DNA of 64,000 nucleotides. It comes from Apoderus coryli (taxonomy: Eukaryota; Arthropoda; Insecta; Coleoptera; Attelabidae). The stretch's first letter is position 1. Each line of letters starts with the position of its first letter. The position numbers and the translations under genes are program-made. The notes beneath the pieces were generated by a model that saw only the letters and a program-made list of their open reading frames with translations, was not told the origin of the DNA and did not search any database. The stretch spans positions 15,172,869 to 15,236,868 of the forward strand of contig OU452209.1 in NCBI GenBank assembly GCA_911728435.2, in the 5' to 3' direction. This document shows, one piece after another, positions 1 to 13,019 of the stretch.

Positions 1-2202
<2,202 letters not shown>

Positions 2203-2554
2203 CATCTGCACTCTTCTCATCCCCATCACCATCTTCCCCAACTCCATCACCATTACCCCCATCCACACTCGCCGAATCCATTGGTGTTGGCGACTGAGTC
2301 CCAGTCACATCCAAGTCAGACTCATTTTCATCGCAATCATCACTCAAAGACACATCAACTTCATCAGAATCCGCCACATTATCACTGATGTTCAAAATAC
2401 TTTCACTGACACTAGTACTATTTTTGTGGTGATCAGGATGATGATCGTTTAAAAGAGCACTGATGCTGAAGGATTTCACTGATGGAGTGGTGATATTATT
2501 ACGCGCCATGGTCATACTATTTGACATAAGTTTGTTATTTCTTATCACTGTCAT
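2203..2554 (-). CDS. slp: FoxG/sloppy-paired exon 1 (N-terminal region)
   Basis: The ORF starts at the ATG at 2554. A second in-frame ATG (MARNNITTP) lies in a GACCATGG context about 16 codons later and may be the true start. The product carries VKSFSISALL, an eh1/Groucho-type motif as found near the N-terminus of Slp/FoxG. An acidic Ser/Asp stretch (SDEVDVSLSDDCDENESDLD) and a Gly/Asp-rich linker follow. The donor ATG|GTAAAA lies at 2202-2201, leaving phase 1, which fits exon 2 exactly. A pyrimidine-rich TTTTCATTTTCCAG at 2592-2593 looks like an acceptor just upstream, so a 5'-UTR exon further right is likely. The His-rich reading on the opposite strand is a shadow of the acidic coding sequence. 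Confidence 0.85.
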
Positions 2555-2592
2555 ATTTGCATATTGATTGGAGGTTCTTTGTCGAACTTATC

Positions 2593-3386
2593 TGGAAAAT
2601 GAAAAAAAAATATTTTTTAGCAATTCACATTGCTTGCTAAGCTGATTTTCGGTTTTAACCGGTTCAGACCAAACCGTTATTTTTGATTGATGACCTTTAA
2701 ATTTTACTAGAAAACTTTTTCTATACTTTTTTTAAGGTATTTTTGTGTCTTTTGAAGGTGTATCGCAAACGGTGCTAAACCCTTAAAAGTACTGGGATAT
2801 CTTTTGGACCATGAAGTCGATGCTCCTTAAAGTAAAATAAAAAAAAACGGTCTGACTGAAGCTGGAGCCACATAGAGTAACTGAAGTTGGAGCTAAATTA
2901 AGACGCATGGACAAAGTCTCCATCGTAGTGGAATATACCAGAAGAGATGCAATAAGGAATTTTCATAATAACTTTTTATGGTGTAGTTGAAGATCATTTT
3001 TAACATCAGTTCTCGTTGAATGTTTGGATTGGAATTGGGGGTGACTCTAACTCTATTATGGACTATAACATAATATTACCCCCTTAAATATTGCCGCTTC
3101 TTTCTGAAACACCCTGTATATACAGGGTATGATTGCTAGGTAAATGATAAATCAGCCAACTTCTTTATTTTTTATCGCATATAGTAGTGAACCAAAAGAC
3201 AATTCAGGCTGCATTTGCCAAGTTTGTTGCACTTTTATTATGTGTTCATTTCGAAATTTTCAACCCTAAATGCACTAAATATCAATGAGGTTAATTAAAT
3301 AAATAGTAAATAAAATTCAAACACGCGACGTAACTTAATCTTGACATATCATTTTCGAATTTATATCTGACAGAAGTTAACTATAC
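2593..3386. other. Intergenic, no gene seen
   Basis: AT-rich sequence upstream of the slp exon. It probably includes its promoter or a 5'-UTR intron, but no TATA box or initiator can be assigned. A perfect 18-bp palindrome built on ACCCTGTA lies at 3111-3128. CAGGGTG-type words of this kind recur at the ends of several mariner/IS630-like elements in the window. Confidence 0.5.
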
Positions 3387-3713
3387 AGGGTGATTCATTA
3401 TGGTTGCAACAAACGAAAACTGGAGATTACTGAAAACAATTCAAGCATTTTTTGCCATTGAACCCATGTCCGCAAATGCTTCGTTATCGAGATACAGGGT
3501 GTCCAAATTTAGTGGTCAAATTCACTTTTTTGTTCATTTCTCAAAAACTAGCTAACCGATTTTGACAAAATATTACATGCATTTGAGGACAGATAAACTA
3601 AACTATTCTGAATTATTTTGGCTTTCATTAACTTTTCATTGGCGTAGATATAGGGGGCATTTGGATAAATTTTACACATAAATTAATTAAACACAGCTTT
3701 GACAAGCTTCATT
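3387..3713 (+). repeat. Interspersed repeat, copy 1 (mate at 62588-62926)
   Basis: The block beginning CAGGGTGATTCATTATGG, with internal TGCCATTGAACCCATGTCCG and GGCGTAGATATAGGGGGC, recurs in the same orientation near the right end of the window with scattered substitutions. It abuts the left inverted repeat of the IS630-like element and may be an outer part of that family. It holds no coding sequence. Confidence 0.75.
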
Positions 3714-4687
3714 ATTTTAAATTATTACTTTTTTAAAAAGAGCAACTTATAAGATTCAAAAAAGTTAATTACATCGATGTTGTGGTTTGTACCATTTTTA
3801 TGGAAACCGAAACCCAAGTTAATGGTAGATTTAAATCAAAATAACGTTTACCAGAAATCAAAACGTTCTTGAAAATTTCGCGGCCTAATAGCACGAGGGT
3901 TGTTTAAAGACTATACATGTTCATTATGGTTTGTATTTATGCCATCTCTAGTAAACGTTGCTTCATCTGACCAGAGCACTTTCTCTAAAAATCTTCTTGA
4001 TGCTTACCAAGAACCTAATTACAAAATAGTAGGTGCCTTTGACGGTCTCCAGGATGTAGGGCCTGGACACCTTGATGATATAGAGCATTTCTCGATTTAA
4101 TAGTCTCCAAACAGTTGTTCGAGGTAATGCCAATTGAGTTGGAATTCTTCTAATGCTTATTTTCGGATCGTCTAAAACTAAATCCACTATGTTTTATTCA
4201 GTTTGAATATTTAGACGATGCGGTCGTTTGTTAACTCTAGGTAAAATGCTCCCTATTGTTCTAAGCCTGTGAAATGTAGCCGTCCATGTTTTGTGAAATG
4301 GATGACGTCTATTAGTATAACTAATTTGGTATTCTCTGGCCGCTGCTCTTGCATTTGCCTTACACAAACATATTCTTCAATTGAAAAACTCATTTTAATT
4401 TGGAAAAAAACATTCGCAATATTAAAAACAACTACGAAATAATAAAACAATTTTAACTAATTTAAATTTGTTGCTGTCAAAGTTTTTTTTTTATTGTTGC
4501 GGCATTCGTTTTCCATGGCAACTTTGATTTTTCATTTGGTTTTCTGGTAAACGTTATTTTGATTTAAATCTACCATTAACTTGCAATTTATCGGTTTCCA
4601 TAAAAATGGTAGAAATCACCACATCGACGTAATTAACTTTTTTGTAGCTTATAAGTTGCTCTTTTTAAAAAAGTAATAATTTAAAAT
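3714..4687 (-). mobile_element. IS630/mariner-type element with ~145-bp terminal inverted repeats
   Basis: The arm at 3714-3857 and the arm at 4541-4687 are reverse complements of each other with a few mismatches. They share AAAAAGAGCAACTTATAAG and GATTTAAATCAAAATAACG. Between them lies a broken transposase on the minus strand. Length and layout fit a decayed DD34E/D-type element of the insect family with a DUF4817-like N-terminal helix-turn-helix. The left arm overlaps the 3' end of the transposase reading. Outer boundaries could extend into the adjoining repeat. Confidence 0.75.
3848..4393 (-). pseudogene. IS630/mariner-like transposase remnant
   Basis: In order on the minus strand: MSFSIEEYVCVRQMQEQRPE at the N-terminus; LDDPKISIRRIPTQLALPRT (second helix-turn-helix), continuing TVWRLLN; and LWSDEATFTRDGINTNHN, where the D of SDEAT is the first catalytic aspartate. 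LNNPRAIRPRNFQERF ends the reading. Frameshifts and stops separate these blocks. The region between helix-turn-helix and catalytic core is shortened, and the second and third catalytic acids are missing. It cannot encode an active enzyme. The same family left fragments at 14.8, 16.1-16.3 and perhaps 30.1-30.4 kb. Confidence 0.8.
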
Positions 4688-4805
4688 TTTTTTTTTTTTT
4701 TCTGAAGTAATCCATCTTCGAGAGGAGTTGAATGTGTAAGACACAAATAAAACAACGTCTACTCCACCAAAATATTTATATATTATTATGCAATCAGCAT
4801 GCAGC

Positions 4806-4847
4806 GCCAGACATGTTTCGGAACATTAAGTTTCCATCATCAGTGGC
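4806..4847 (-). ncRNA. Hammerhead self-cleaving ribozyme (minimal type I)
   Basis: Read on the minus strand, helix I GCCA is followed by the core CUGAUGA, stem II (GGAA/UUCC with a short loop), core GAAA, a minimal stem III C-AU-G, and the cleavage triplet GUC. UGGC then closes helix I against GCCA. Every conserved hammerhead nucleotide is present and in order. The very short stem III is the form known from Penelope-like elements and retrozymes. About 50-60 nt downstream is TTTTGGTGGAGTAGACG, a motif shared in variant form by the other copies. No Penelope reverse transcriptase is visible nearby. Confidence 0.8.
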
Positions 4848-5004
4848 TCAAAATAAACAGTCACGCAGTCATTTAGTTAAAGTCAAACAGTATGGCATGG
4901 ACTATATAAACGTATACAAACATTTAGCGGAAATTATTTGAATAAAATGTTATAAAATTAAAATATAAAACATTTTCTTATTGAAGAAGGAACTCAAAAA
5001 TTTT

Positions 5005-5052
5005 TTTTTTGTTGTCATAGTATATATATTTATATACTATGACAACAAAAAA
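5005..5052. repeat. Perfect hairpin, 22-bp arms
   Basis: TTGTTGTCATAGTATATA pairs with its reverse complement across a 4-nt centre (TATT). It sits 60 bp from a decayed hammerhead core and could be a terminator-like or transposon end structure. Confidence 0.7.
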
Positions 5053-5105
5053 TATTTTTTAATAATCCTACAAAGATACGTAAGTGTGCCAAATGTCATT
5101 TTGAT

Positions 5106-5150
5106 AACGAGACGCGTTTCGGAAATATTACTACAAAACCCATCATCAGC
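5106..5150 (-). ncRNA. Decayed hammerhead-ribozyme-like motif
   Basis: The minus strand has CUGAUGA, then about 22 nt ending in UUUCC, then GAAAC-GC-GUC, in hammerhead order. Stem II is weak and helix I does not pair. It is therefore a relic rather than a working ribozyme. Confidence 0.5.
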
Positions 5151-5900
5151 AATTTACAAATATCTGAAAAACGAAGCATTTTTGTTCATACGAAATTTTC
5201 TTTTTTATTTTCGCTAGTAGAATGTCCCCTTAAATTAATTTAAGTTAATTTCAGGACATCCTGTATAGTATATAGGATGAAATTTTAGAAATAAATATCT
5301 ATACACATACCACTTATCTACGGGTCTAAATATATATTTAAATAATTTATAAACTTCCATTGTAGATATGAACAGAAAGTTATTTATTTATATCTTTTAT
5401 AGTTTATTTATTTAAAAAGCAAATACCTATTTACCTTCTATTTGTTTGAAGCTCACAAAAATACACTTTTCACAATAATTAACTCATGCACATCAATCAC
5501 GAAATATTTAGGTAATTAAAATATTCACTTAAGTTCTTATTCCTTAGACGATTTACACTGTACCTAATACTTAATTAGGTTTACGATTTACATAAGCCTA
5601 GGTAACACAAAAACAAGGCTACGTTTAATATCCACGGCCTGAACTGAAAAAAACCACTAAATAAACCGGCGTTACCGTTCACATACGTGCTATAAAACGG
5701 TTTAAACAAACCTCTATAAAACATTATTTTGTCTGTATTGGAGCCCACATTTGATATAATATTGGTTTATATTGAAACGGGTAGATAGACACCGCCTTGT
5801 TTCAGCCAGTCGCACCAATCAATGTTCACCAAAGGCGGAGACACAGCTTTTTAATGTATTTAGTTGGGTTGAGCGTTCTATTTTGTGTTTAATACCCAAG
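5151..5900. other. No gene seen
   Basis: AT-rich sequence with short open readings that lack any recognisable domain. A CAGGACATCCTGTATAG word at about 5252 resembles transposon-end sequence. Confidence 0.5.
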
Positions 5901-6449
5901 GTTAGATAGGTTTACACGTTTTTTTATTGTGTTTGTTTTATTTGTTGATGTTTGGTTTCATTTTTGATTATTTGTTGTGTGTGTTTGTTAGATTTGTTCC
6001 CACAGCACACAGGTTAATGCTAATAAGTTCACTGTATTCGTTAAGAAGCCATAAGTTATATTATATCAAGATTACTTTGCGATCTGAGATACATAATTTG
6101 ATTGTTATCTTATAGTTAATCCGCGCTGATTTTTGATTTTTTGTTTTGCTTATTATTGTTGGTGTTTTCTTTTTTTTATGATTATTTTTATAATATTGTT
6201 ATATTGTCAATAGTTTCTTTTTCTGTTAAATGTGATAGGGAGCTCCAAGAATGTTATATTTTACATGTTTTTTTTTTTATTATTATTTTGTAAAATATAA
6301 GTTAACTACTTATGTTTTTCTTCCTCTGGCCTAGATTTTGAAATCAATCTTAATGCCATCTAGACCATTTTCTAGTTCTATGTTTACGATAAAATTAAGT
6401 ACGGTATTGTAATTTATTTTCTGAACTGCAAATAAACTTATTATTATTA
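5900..6449 (+). mobile_element. 3' end of a 5'-truncated LINE
   Basis: The stretch ends CTGCAAATAAACTTATTATT, a polyadenylation-like signal followed by an (ATT)n tail as in eight other LINE ends in this window. The T/G-rich sequence before it resembles LINE 3'-UTR. The short reading at 5927-6115 has no family signature. The left boundary is a guess. Confidence 0.4.
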
Positions 6450-6516
6450 TATATCTACTTATATTATCAAAAAATTCCCATAATATTATTTTAAAATGGT
6501 GTAATTACAACTTTTT

Positions 6517-8761
6517 TAGCTCTCCATATCATATATATGTAATATATATATATGGAGACTATTAGCTCCATGAAATTTTTTTTTTATTTCACCGGAAATA
6601 CTTGTTTTTGGTCATTTTATACATAAATAAATAGTTTTAAAAAAATGTCTGTCTGTCTGCCTGTATCCACGAAGACGCAAAAACCACTTAACAGATTTCA
6701 ACCAAATTTGGTACAAAAATACTATAGGACAGGGCAAGGAGCTGATTATATTTTGGGAAACATTGAGCGTAGGCAAGGGGTTTAAAAGCGGGTTCAAAAA
6801 TTAAAAAAATTCATAGGTCTTAAACTTATCCAAAACACTGCATAATTTTTTACGCATTTAATTGAATTTTAACCTAAAATATTGAACATAAAATATTAGA
6901 CCACATTGGCGTTCGAAAATAGTGTAAAATGGGGTAAAAAATATTTTAAAAAAACGTACTTCTTAAACATAGCAGAAATCTTAACTAATTATTTATAGCT
7001 TTAATAGCATATAACCTGTAAAATGTATCATAAATAACTTACTTTCATAGGCGTTCGTAAATAGTGGAAAAGGGGTCAAAACATAAAAAATATATATTTC
7101 CTAAACTTATTCGAAATATGGAATCATTTTTCATAGTTGTGATAGAATATAACCTAAAAAATGTTACATAAAAGAATTGGTTCACAGAGGCTTTTGAAAA
7201 TAGTCTAAAAAAAGGGTCAAAAACGAAAAAAAAAATGTTTCCCAAATACACCAGAAAAATTAGCTAATTATATATATACCTTTGATATAAGAAAAATGCA
7301 GCATAAAATTTTTATTTACATACGGTCGTAAATAGTAGAAAAAGGGGTAAAATAAAATATATAAAAATTTATATTTAACTAGTTGAATTGGTGTTAAAAA
7401 TATATGACAAAAATCAATGTACCATAGGCGTCCGTGAAAATTCTATAAAAGGGTCAAAAAAAATTTGTATCCGTGATAACTCAAAAACCACTTAACGGAT
7501 TTTAACCACATTTGGTACGAAAATACTACAGGATATTTATAGGTGGTGATTAACATTGAGCGTAGACAAGGGGTTTAAAAGAAGGTTCAAAAATTTAAAA
7601 AATCATAGTTCTTAAACTTATCCGAAATATTGAATAATTTATTGAGCGTTTAATTAAAAATAACCTAAAATATTTAACCTAAGCAATTAGACCACATTGA
7701 CATTCGAAAAAAGTGTAAAATGGGGTAAAAAGGTTAGAAAAAACGAACTCCTTAAACATAGCAGAAATATTGACCTGTTATTTATAGCTTTGATCGAATA
7801 TAACCTAAAAAATGTGTTATAAATAACTTGTTTTCATAGGCGTTCGTAAATAGTGTAAAAGGAGTCAAAATAAAAACATATATTATAACTGATAATGCAC
7901 GGATGTCTAATTCGAGGGTTTGATGCTGTTGTGAGTCGATTTTTGTATTGGTTTTGTTAATTCGTACTTTGACTGAGTATTGTTATTTGTTTCGTTTATT
8001 GAATGTTATTTATATTGTAATCAATATCAATTTATGTGAGAAACGAGAATGTTCTATGAGCGGAACGGATGATCTGGAATGCATTCGTGATTGATTTGAG
8101 ATTACTGACAAGTTTTTAACTTAGTGATCTTTAATCGAATCTTGGTGTGTTACCATTCTTTAGAATTAATTAATGTTTTAAATATTTATTAAGCTATTGT
8201 TTCGTCTATAGGTACTATGTAATGTATTTTCTTTCTTTCATGGCTTTAATAAATATTATTATTATTACTTCCTAAACTTATTCGGAATACGGAATAATTT
8301 TTCGTAGTTGTGATAGAATATAACCTAAAAAATGTTACATAAATGAACTGGTTCACACAGGCGTTCGAAAAAGGGTCAAAAACGAAAAAAAAAATGTTTT
8401 TCCAAATTTAACAGAAAAATTGGCTACTTATATATAGCTTTGATATAAGATAACCTACAACATGCAGCATAATAATTTTGTTTACATATAGGGGTTCGTA
8501 AATAGTAGAAAAGGGGGCAAAATAAATTTTATAATAAAACTAAAAAAAAATCAATTATTTTGCGTACAAGAACTTGGCCTAGAAGATCTGAAATATAAAA
8601 TATGTACATATAAATAATGCCTCCAAAGACAAGAAAAATGAACAAAACCCGATACTAAAAAAAATAGCTGATGTCTAAAACAAAACAAAAATTTATTAAA
8701 TTTAGATAAATGACAAAAAGGTCATAAAATTATTACTTTTACACTTAAATATGGAGAGCTA
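6517..8761. repeat. Interspersed repeat with ~140-bp internal periodicity, duplicated
   Basis: Variants of GGCGTTCGTAAATAGTG followed by AAAAGGGGTCAAAA recur near 6908, 7050, 7190, 7325, 7429, 7699, 7839, 8360 and 8494. A larger unit starting at the (GTCT)n-rich lead at 6640 is repeated from about 7470. TAGCTCTCCATAT at 6517-6529 is inverted at 8749-8761 and may mark the ends. The lead (GTCTGTCTGTCTGCC, then 'ccacttaacagattt') resembles common arthropod dispersed repeats. There is no coding content; short readings here are chance. Confidence 0.7.
7885..8267 (+). mobile_element. Truncated LINE inserted in the repeat above
   Basis: The first copy of the repeat reads straight through ATATATTTCCTAAACTTA. 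The second copy has about 383 bp inserted at this point, ending GGCTTTAATAAATATTATT and an (ATT)n tail. The comparison dates this LINE after the duplication of the host repeat. Only 3'-UTR-like sequence is present. Confidence 0.75.
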
Positions 8762-8789
8762 TTTGTGCCTCGAGGGCAACAGTTTATTT

Positions 8790-9399
8790 TATATAATATA
8801 GAGCTGTAAATACTGATTTTCATTTAACATAAAAAAGTATAGCGTCTTCAACGTCGGAAGTAATTTTCAAAAAAATATACTTTGTCGGTTAGAAGACGTT
8901 AGAAAGGGGTTATTTGCGTCCACACTGTATACATCAATCCATGCCTGTGTGGTATACAGCAACAAAGCCATATAGAGTAAAGTAACGTTTATCTGCATGT
9001 CGAATGGGATATGTCACCGAAAAAATAGGAATAAATGACTTTATTTTGTTAGTAAACACTTTGTGATATGCCGCCAAAACATTTCAATTATGGCAGGCTG
9101 GAAAAAAATCCATAAATTTTGGTCTATTGTTACCTATAGGTATATGTGTGTGATGAGTCTATATATCCATAATTTAATATATTCCTATAGACAGGGGTGG
9201 ATATGGGAGAAGACAAAGCGGCCCAAGAGACGATCGGGAGTGTAAAATGTACTGGACTAGGTCATCCAGCACAACAACCAGCTTTTCGGGAAATATCCCA
9301 AACTCCCTGCGTACCTAGAGAAAAAAATATTGCAACATTGTTGACAGGATCAATCATGACATGTCAGACAAGTAATAGAACATATTAATTTGTTAAAAA
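8790..9399. other. No recognised gene
   Basis: Two overlapping short plus-strand readings occur at 9063-9388. One contains RQGWIWEKTKRPKRRSG, which I cannot match to a family. No splice or promoter evidence supports a host gene. Confidence 0.4.
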
Positions 9400-9551
9400 G
9401 CTACTTATTTTGGCCAGCAATATAAAACAATTTTCAGTTTAGTTTAACATAAAATATAAGTTAACTTTAGGTTAAGTTAGGAAGCAGTGCTTCAACTTCA
9501 CCTTTTGTAAAAATATATTTTTCTTTACAATAAAGTCTTTATTATTATTAT
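9400..9551 (+). mobile_element. LINE 3' end
   Basis: It ends ACAATAAAGTCTTTATTATT in the same (ATT)n tail format as the other LINEs. It is 5' truncated and carries no coding domain. Confidence 0.5.
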
Positions 9552-9662
9552 ATAACCCATGAGCAGATTGTACTTTTTTTTAGGATTGTTCTGGAAGCAG
9601 AAGTTTCGTGTCAAAATCGATGATATTCATTGTTGCTTCAAAAAAAGCACAACTAAAAATAA

Positions 9663-9921
9663 TAACAAACACAATCATAATTACAAAATAACAAACGCAA
9701 TCATAATTACAAAATAACAAACGCAATCATAATTACAAAATAACAAACGAAATAATAAATACAAAATAAAAAACGCAATCATAATTACAAAATAACAAAC
9801 GCAATCATAATTACAACATAACAAACGCAATCATAATTACAAAATAACAAACGCAATCATAATTACAAAATAACAAACACAATCATTATTACAAAATAAC
9901 AAACGCAATTATAATTACAAG
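9663..9921 (+). repeat. 26-bp tandem repeat, about 10 copies
   Basis: The unit is AACAAACGCAATCATAATTA plus CAAAAT. Ten near-identical units run head to tail. Unit 4 is diverged and the first and ninth carry CACAATC. The absence of unique spacers rules out a CRISPR array. It is an ordinary minisatellite just upstream of a LINE fragment. Confidence 0.9.
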
Positions 9922-10084
9922 AAGCCAAAAATAACTGCAAAAAGGGTTAGAAGGCAGTAAAACTCCCGATAACAGTAGCAGTACGATTAACACAATTAAT
10001 TTGAACAATAACTAATGCAAAAAATGAAAAACAACTAAAACAAAATAAAATTAATTTCGAAATCATAACCACAACAAGAACATT

Positions 10085-10862
10085 TTGACAACGACTATTA
10101 TCTGGCTAATCAAGATATTGTGGAGCTATCTCAAAAGCACGGTCTCATGATCAATGCCTCTAAGTCTGACGTTCTTGTCTTTGGTAAAAACAGGCGCTTG
10201 TTGGAGTTGCAACTGAATATCAAAGTAAATAACTCAAGTTTAAAGTTCTCAACTTCAACAAGAAATCTTGGCTTGGAATTGGATGTCGAATTGCGGTTTA
10301 AGAAGCATGTGAGCATCAATATCCAGAGAGCATATTCGTCATTAAAGATGTTACATCCCCATAGGCATCTAATATCACAACCTTTGAAAAAAAACTTACC
10401 GATAGTTTAGTCTTAAGCTACTTTAACTTCTGTGATGTTGTGTATGGACCGTGCCTAGATTGTTCTGATAAGGACAGAATTCAAAAAGTTCAGAAATCAT
10501 GCCTTAGATTCGTGTATGGAATTAGAAAATTTGAGCCCGTTTCGCACAAATTGAGAGAGGCTATGTGGCTGAGCATGCAGGATCGAAGAAAGCTACATTC
10601 GCTAGTTTTATTTCATAATATAATAAATAACCATCGTCCTCCATACCTCTCTAATAAAATTAAATATAGAACGGATGTTCATACGTTGAACGTACGTTTT
10701 CGCGGAATTATTTCGCCTCCGCCTCACAAAACTTCACTATTCAAGAGATCATTTACTTACCAAATTTATATGCTATACAATAACATACCAGAGGACTTCA
10801 AAAAGTTAGGGGTTACAGCTTTTAAGTTTAAATACAGGAATCGACTTTTGGATTTCAAATAG
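10085..10862 (+). pseudogene. CR1/Jockey-like LINE reverse transcriptase, C-terminal part
   Basis: The reading DYYLANQDIVELSQKHGLMI continues as NASKSDVLVFG, then STSTRNLGLELDVELRF (the 'LGxxxD' region after the RT palm). After one frameshift in the A-run near 10390 come DSLVLSYFNFCDVVYGPCLD and the C-terminal KVQKSCLRFVYG region. The catalytic palm and endonuclease are missing, so it is 5' truncated. The thumb and C-terminal pattern resembles the LINE at 34.8-36.5 kb. No clear poly(A) or ATT tail follows. Confidence 0.8.
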
Positions 10863-11700
10863 ATTTTTTGTTTAATTTTTCTTTTCAGATTTTTTGTGGA
10901 AAGTAGTAAACTTTGATTGTAGTAACAGGCATGACTAAGGAGTGCAGTTATTGGTCGGACGTATTAGAAATTTTCAGGTGTAATGTATGTTTTTTGATTT
11001 TGAGTGAAAAATATTAACAATTAACAAATTATAAACAGAGTATTAAAATTTAACATAATATGAAACATTAATAATGAATATTAACACATTACGAAAGCTT
11101 TTTCTCAGATAAAGCTCGTAGTTTTAAAATTATGGATTTAATAAATATACCTACTAGAATATCGTGCAGATATAAAAAAACCTTAATTTAATTGCATTTA
11201 AATAAGAAAATCATACACTTTCACCTGCTGTTAGTATTACAAAATGTTAGATATATATCGGACAGCAATAAAAACACATTCAAAAACGCTGTTGGCCAAA
11301 GCCCATTACCAGCTTTGGTAAGTAAATCTAGGAAATCAGTTGTAAATCACGATAATACAACTAGTAAACTGTTAAATATATGACGATGTGCTTTAATTCG
11401 ATGCAAACTGGCTTGAAAAAAGACACCCTCCTACAGGGCTGTTGACAATAGAACCATAAAACGACCCAAATCGTTAGTACGCGTTGACCATTATTACATT
11501 GAGATTCTTCTCTATTCTTTTAGGATTTCGCGCTGATTTTTGTCACATAAAAAAAATAGAAAACTCTATTTATTCGACGACTTGTGTCACAAAAGTGATG
11601 TAGTGCGTATAATCTTTAGTGTTTTACGATTCTATTGAATTTTAAAATATTAAATGAAAGGGTAGTGGAATGCCAGATGTTGATAGCAATTGATGAGTCT
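10863..11700. other. No gene seen
   Basis: AT-rich sequence. One 63-codon reading at 11192-11383 has no recognisable features. Confidence 0.5.
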
Positions 11701-11734
11701 TAGGATATAATTTAAATGGGGTCAAGATCCGTTT

Positions 11735-12612
11735 TTGCGAAACTACACCATTGATAATTCAAATTTGGAACGCTGCGCTTTAATCAAAGATCTTGGTGTA
11801 TACTTGGATGGTGATTTATCTTTCAACTACCACATTGAGCAAGTTTCTGCTAATGGTTTGCGAATGTTAGGATTTATTTTTAGACAGACCAGAGAATTCA
11901 ACAACATGGACTCCCTAAAAAGTCTCTATTTCGCCTTTGTTGTGTCTATTTTGGAATTCGCTACAATCATTTGGTCGCCCATCTACCGTGTTCATATACA
12001 GAGATTGGAGAGTATCCAACGTAAGTTTTTAAAATATTTGTCATTTAAAATTGATGGATATTTTCCTCCTCGTGGGTGTGATCACGGCTTGTTACTGGCA
12101 AGGGTTCGGATTTCGGCCGTTAGCCGAGAGACGTATCTTCGCGTCTCAGATCTTTCTTTTTAAGTTGATCAACAATATGTTGGATTGTCCTCGGTTGCTT
12201 CAGCAGCTATGGTTTCGTGTCCCTAGGGTTCACTCTAGAAGCGTTAGTTTATTTTGGGTGCCACAGATTCGTTCTAATTATGAATCTAAATCACCGCTAT
12301 TTCGGGCTTGTAAATACAGCCACCGATAGTTATTAATGAAAACGTTGATTTTTTTAATGTATCGCTTGATTCTTTTAAGAAAAGTTTGGAGACATGTTTG
12401 CGGGCTACTGATTTGGATTTGTTTTGATGAATTATGTTCATGTCTTAATTATTTATTGTTATTATTAATTGTTCTTGTAATCCTCCCAATTTTCTTTCGT
12501 TTTGATGCGTGTATTTGCTAATGCTAGGCAATTGTTTTTGTTTATGTAAGATTTTGTCTTGTTATTGGGTAGCAATACCTGTTAGACAATAAAGATTATT
12601 ATTATTATTAGG
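11735..12612 (+). pseudogene. LINE reverse transcriptase C-terminus with 3'-UTR and tail
   Basis: LIKDLGVYLDGDLSFNYHIE, LEFATIIWSPIYRVHIQRLE and RKFLKYLSFKIDGYFPPRG match the C-terminal region of the LINE at 27.7-30.1 kb (LKYLSFKIDGVYPEQG there). A frameshift near 12110 moves the reading to RPLAERRIFASQIFLFKLIN. The end, CCTGTTAGACAATAAAGATT plus ATT repeats, matches the 3' ends at 15.4 (minus) and 30.1 kb, so these are one family. Confidence 0.85.
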
Positions 12613-12754
12613 AAATGGTCGTTCGTTGTTCTTCTTCAAATATTTTTAGGTTCATGATTTAGTATTCCGTAGACTATACGTACCATTGATTTCCAAACCT
12701 ATAAAACACCTTCAAAGTTCTATTGAAAACGTTTTGGTTTAGTATGGAACCTTT

Positions 12755-13015
12755 TTCGCTGGTGCAGGCGATTTCAGAGGAGCTGAACCATGGTAGACAG
12801 CTGGACGTGGGTTACACAAATTTTGCAAAAGCATTCGATAGAGTTGATCTTGGATTTTTGGTGAAAAATCTTGATTGTTATGGGTTTGTTCAGAAATAAC
12901 AGTATTTTCTTGCTTCATATGTGTCTACGTTATTTACAACGAATTTAGATCCTCATCACACATGTGGCTTGTTCTGAGGTGCCTCAGGGTTCTAATGTGG
13001 GACCACAAGTAAATA
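12755..13015 (+). pseudogene. LINE reverse transcriptase palm fragment
   Basis: QLDVGYTNFAKAFDRVD is the RT motif with the first catalytic Asp region (relatives have YTDF, here YTNF). EVPQGSNVGP in another frame is the following substrate-loop motif. Part of the region between them is intact, but stops and a shift separate them. It is an internal scrap of the same LINE type, with neither end present. Confidence 0.75.
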
Positions 13016-13019
13016 ATAT

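Noticed and set aside
3900..4187. Plus-strand readings across the IS630-like transposase
   Set aside because: The conserved SDEATF and helix-turn-helix motifs are on the minus strand.
9063..9388. Possible small gene with basic stretch KTKRPKRRSG
   Set aside because: Two overlapping frames, no family match, no splice or promoter evidence.
9663..9921. CRISPR-like array
   Set aside because: The 26-bp units are contiguous with no unique spacers, in a eukaryotic genome; it is a minisatellite.
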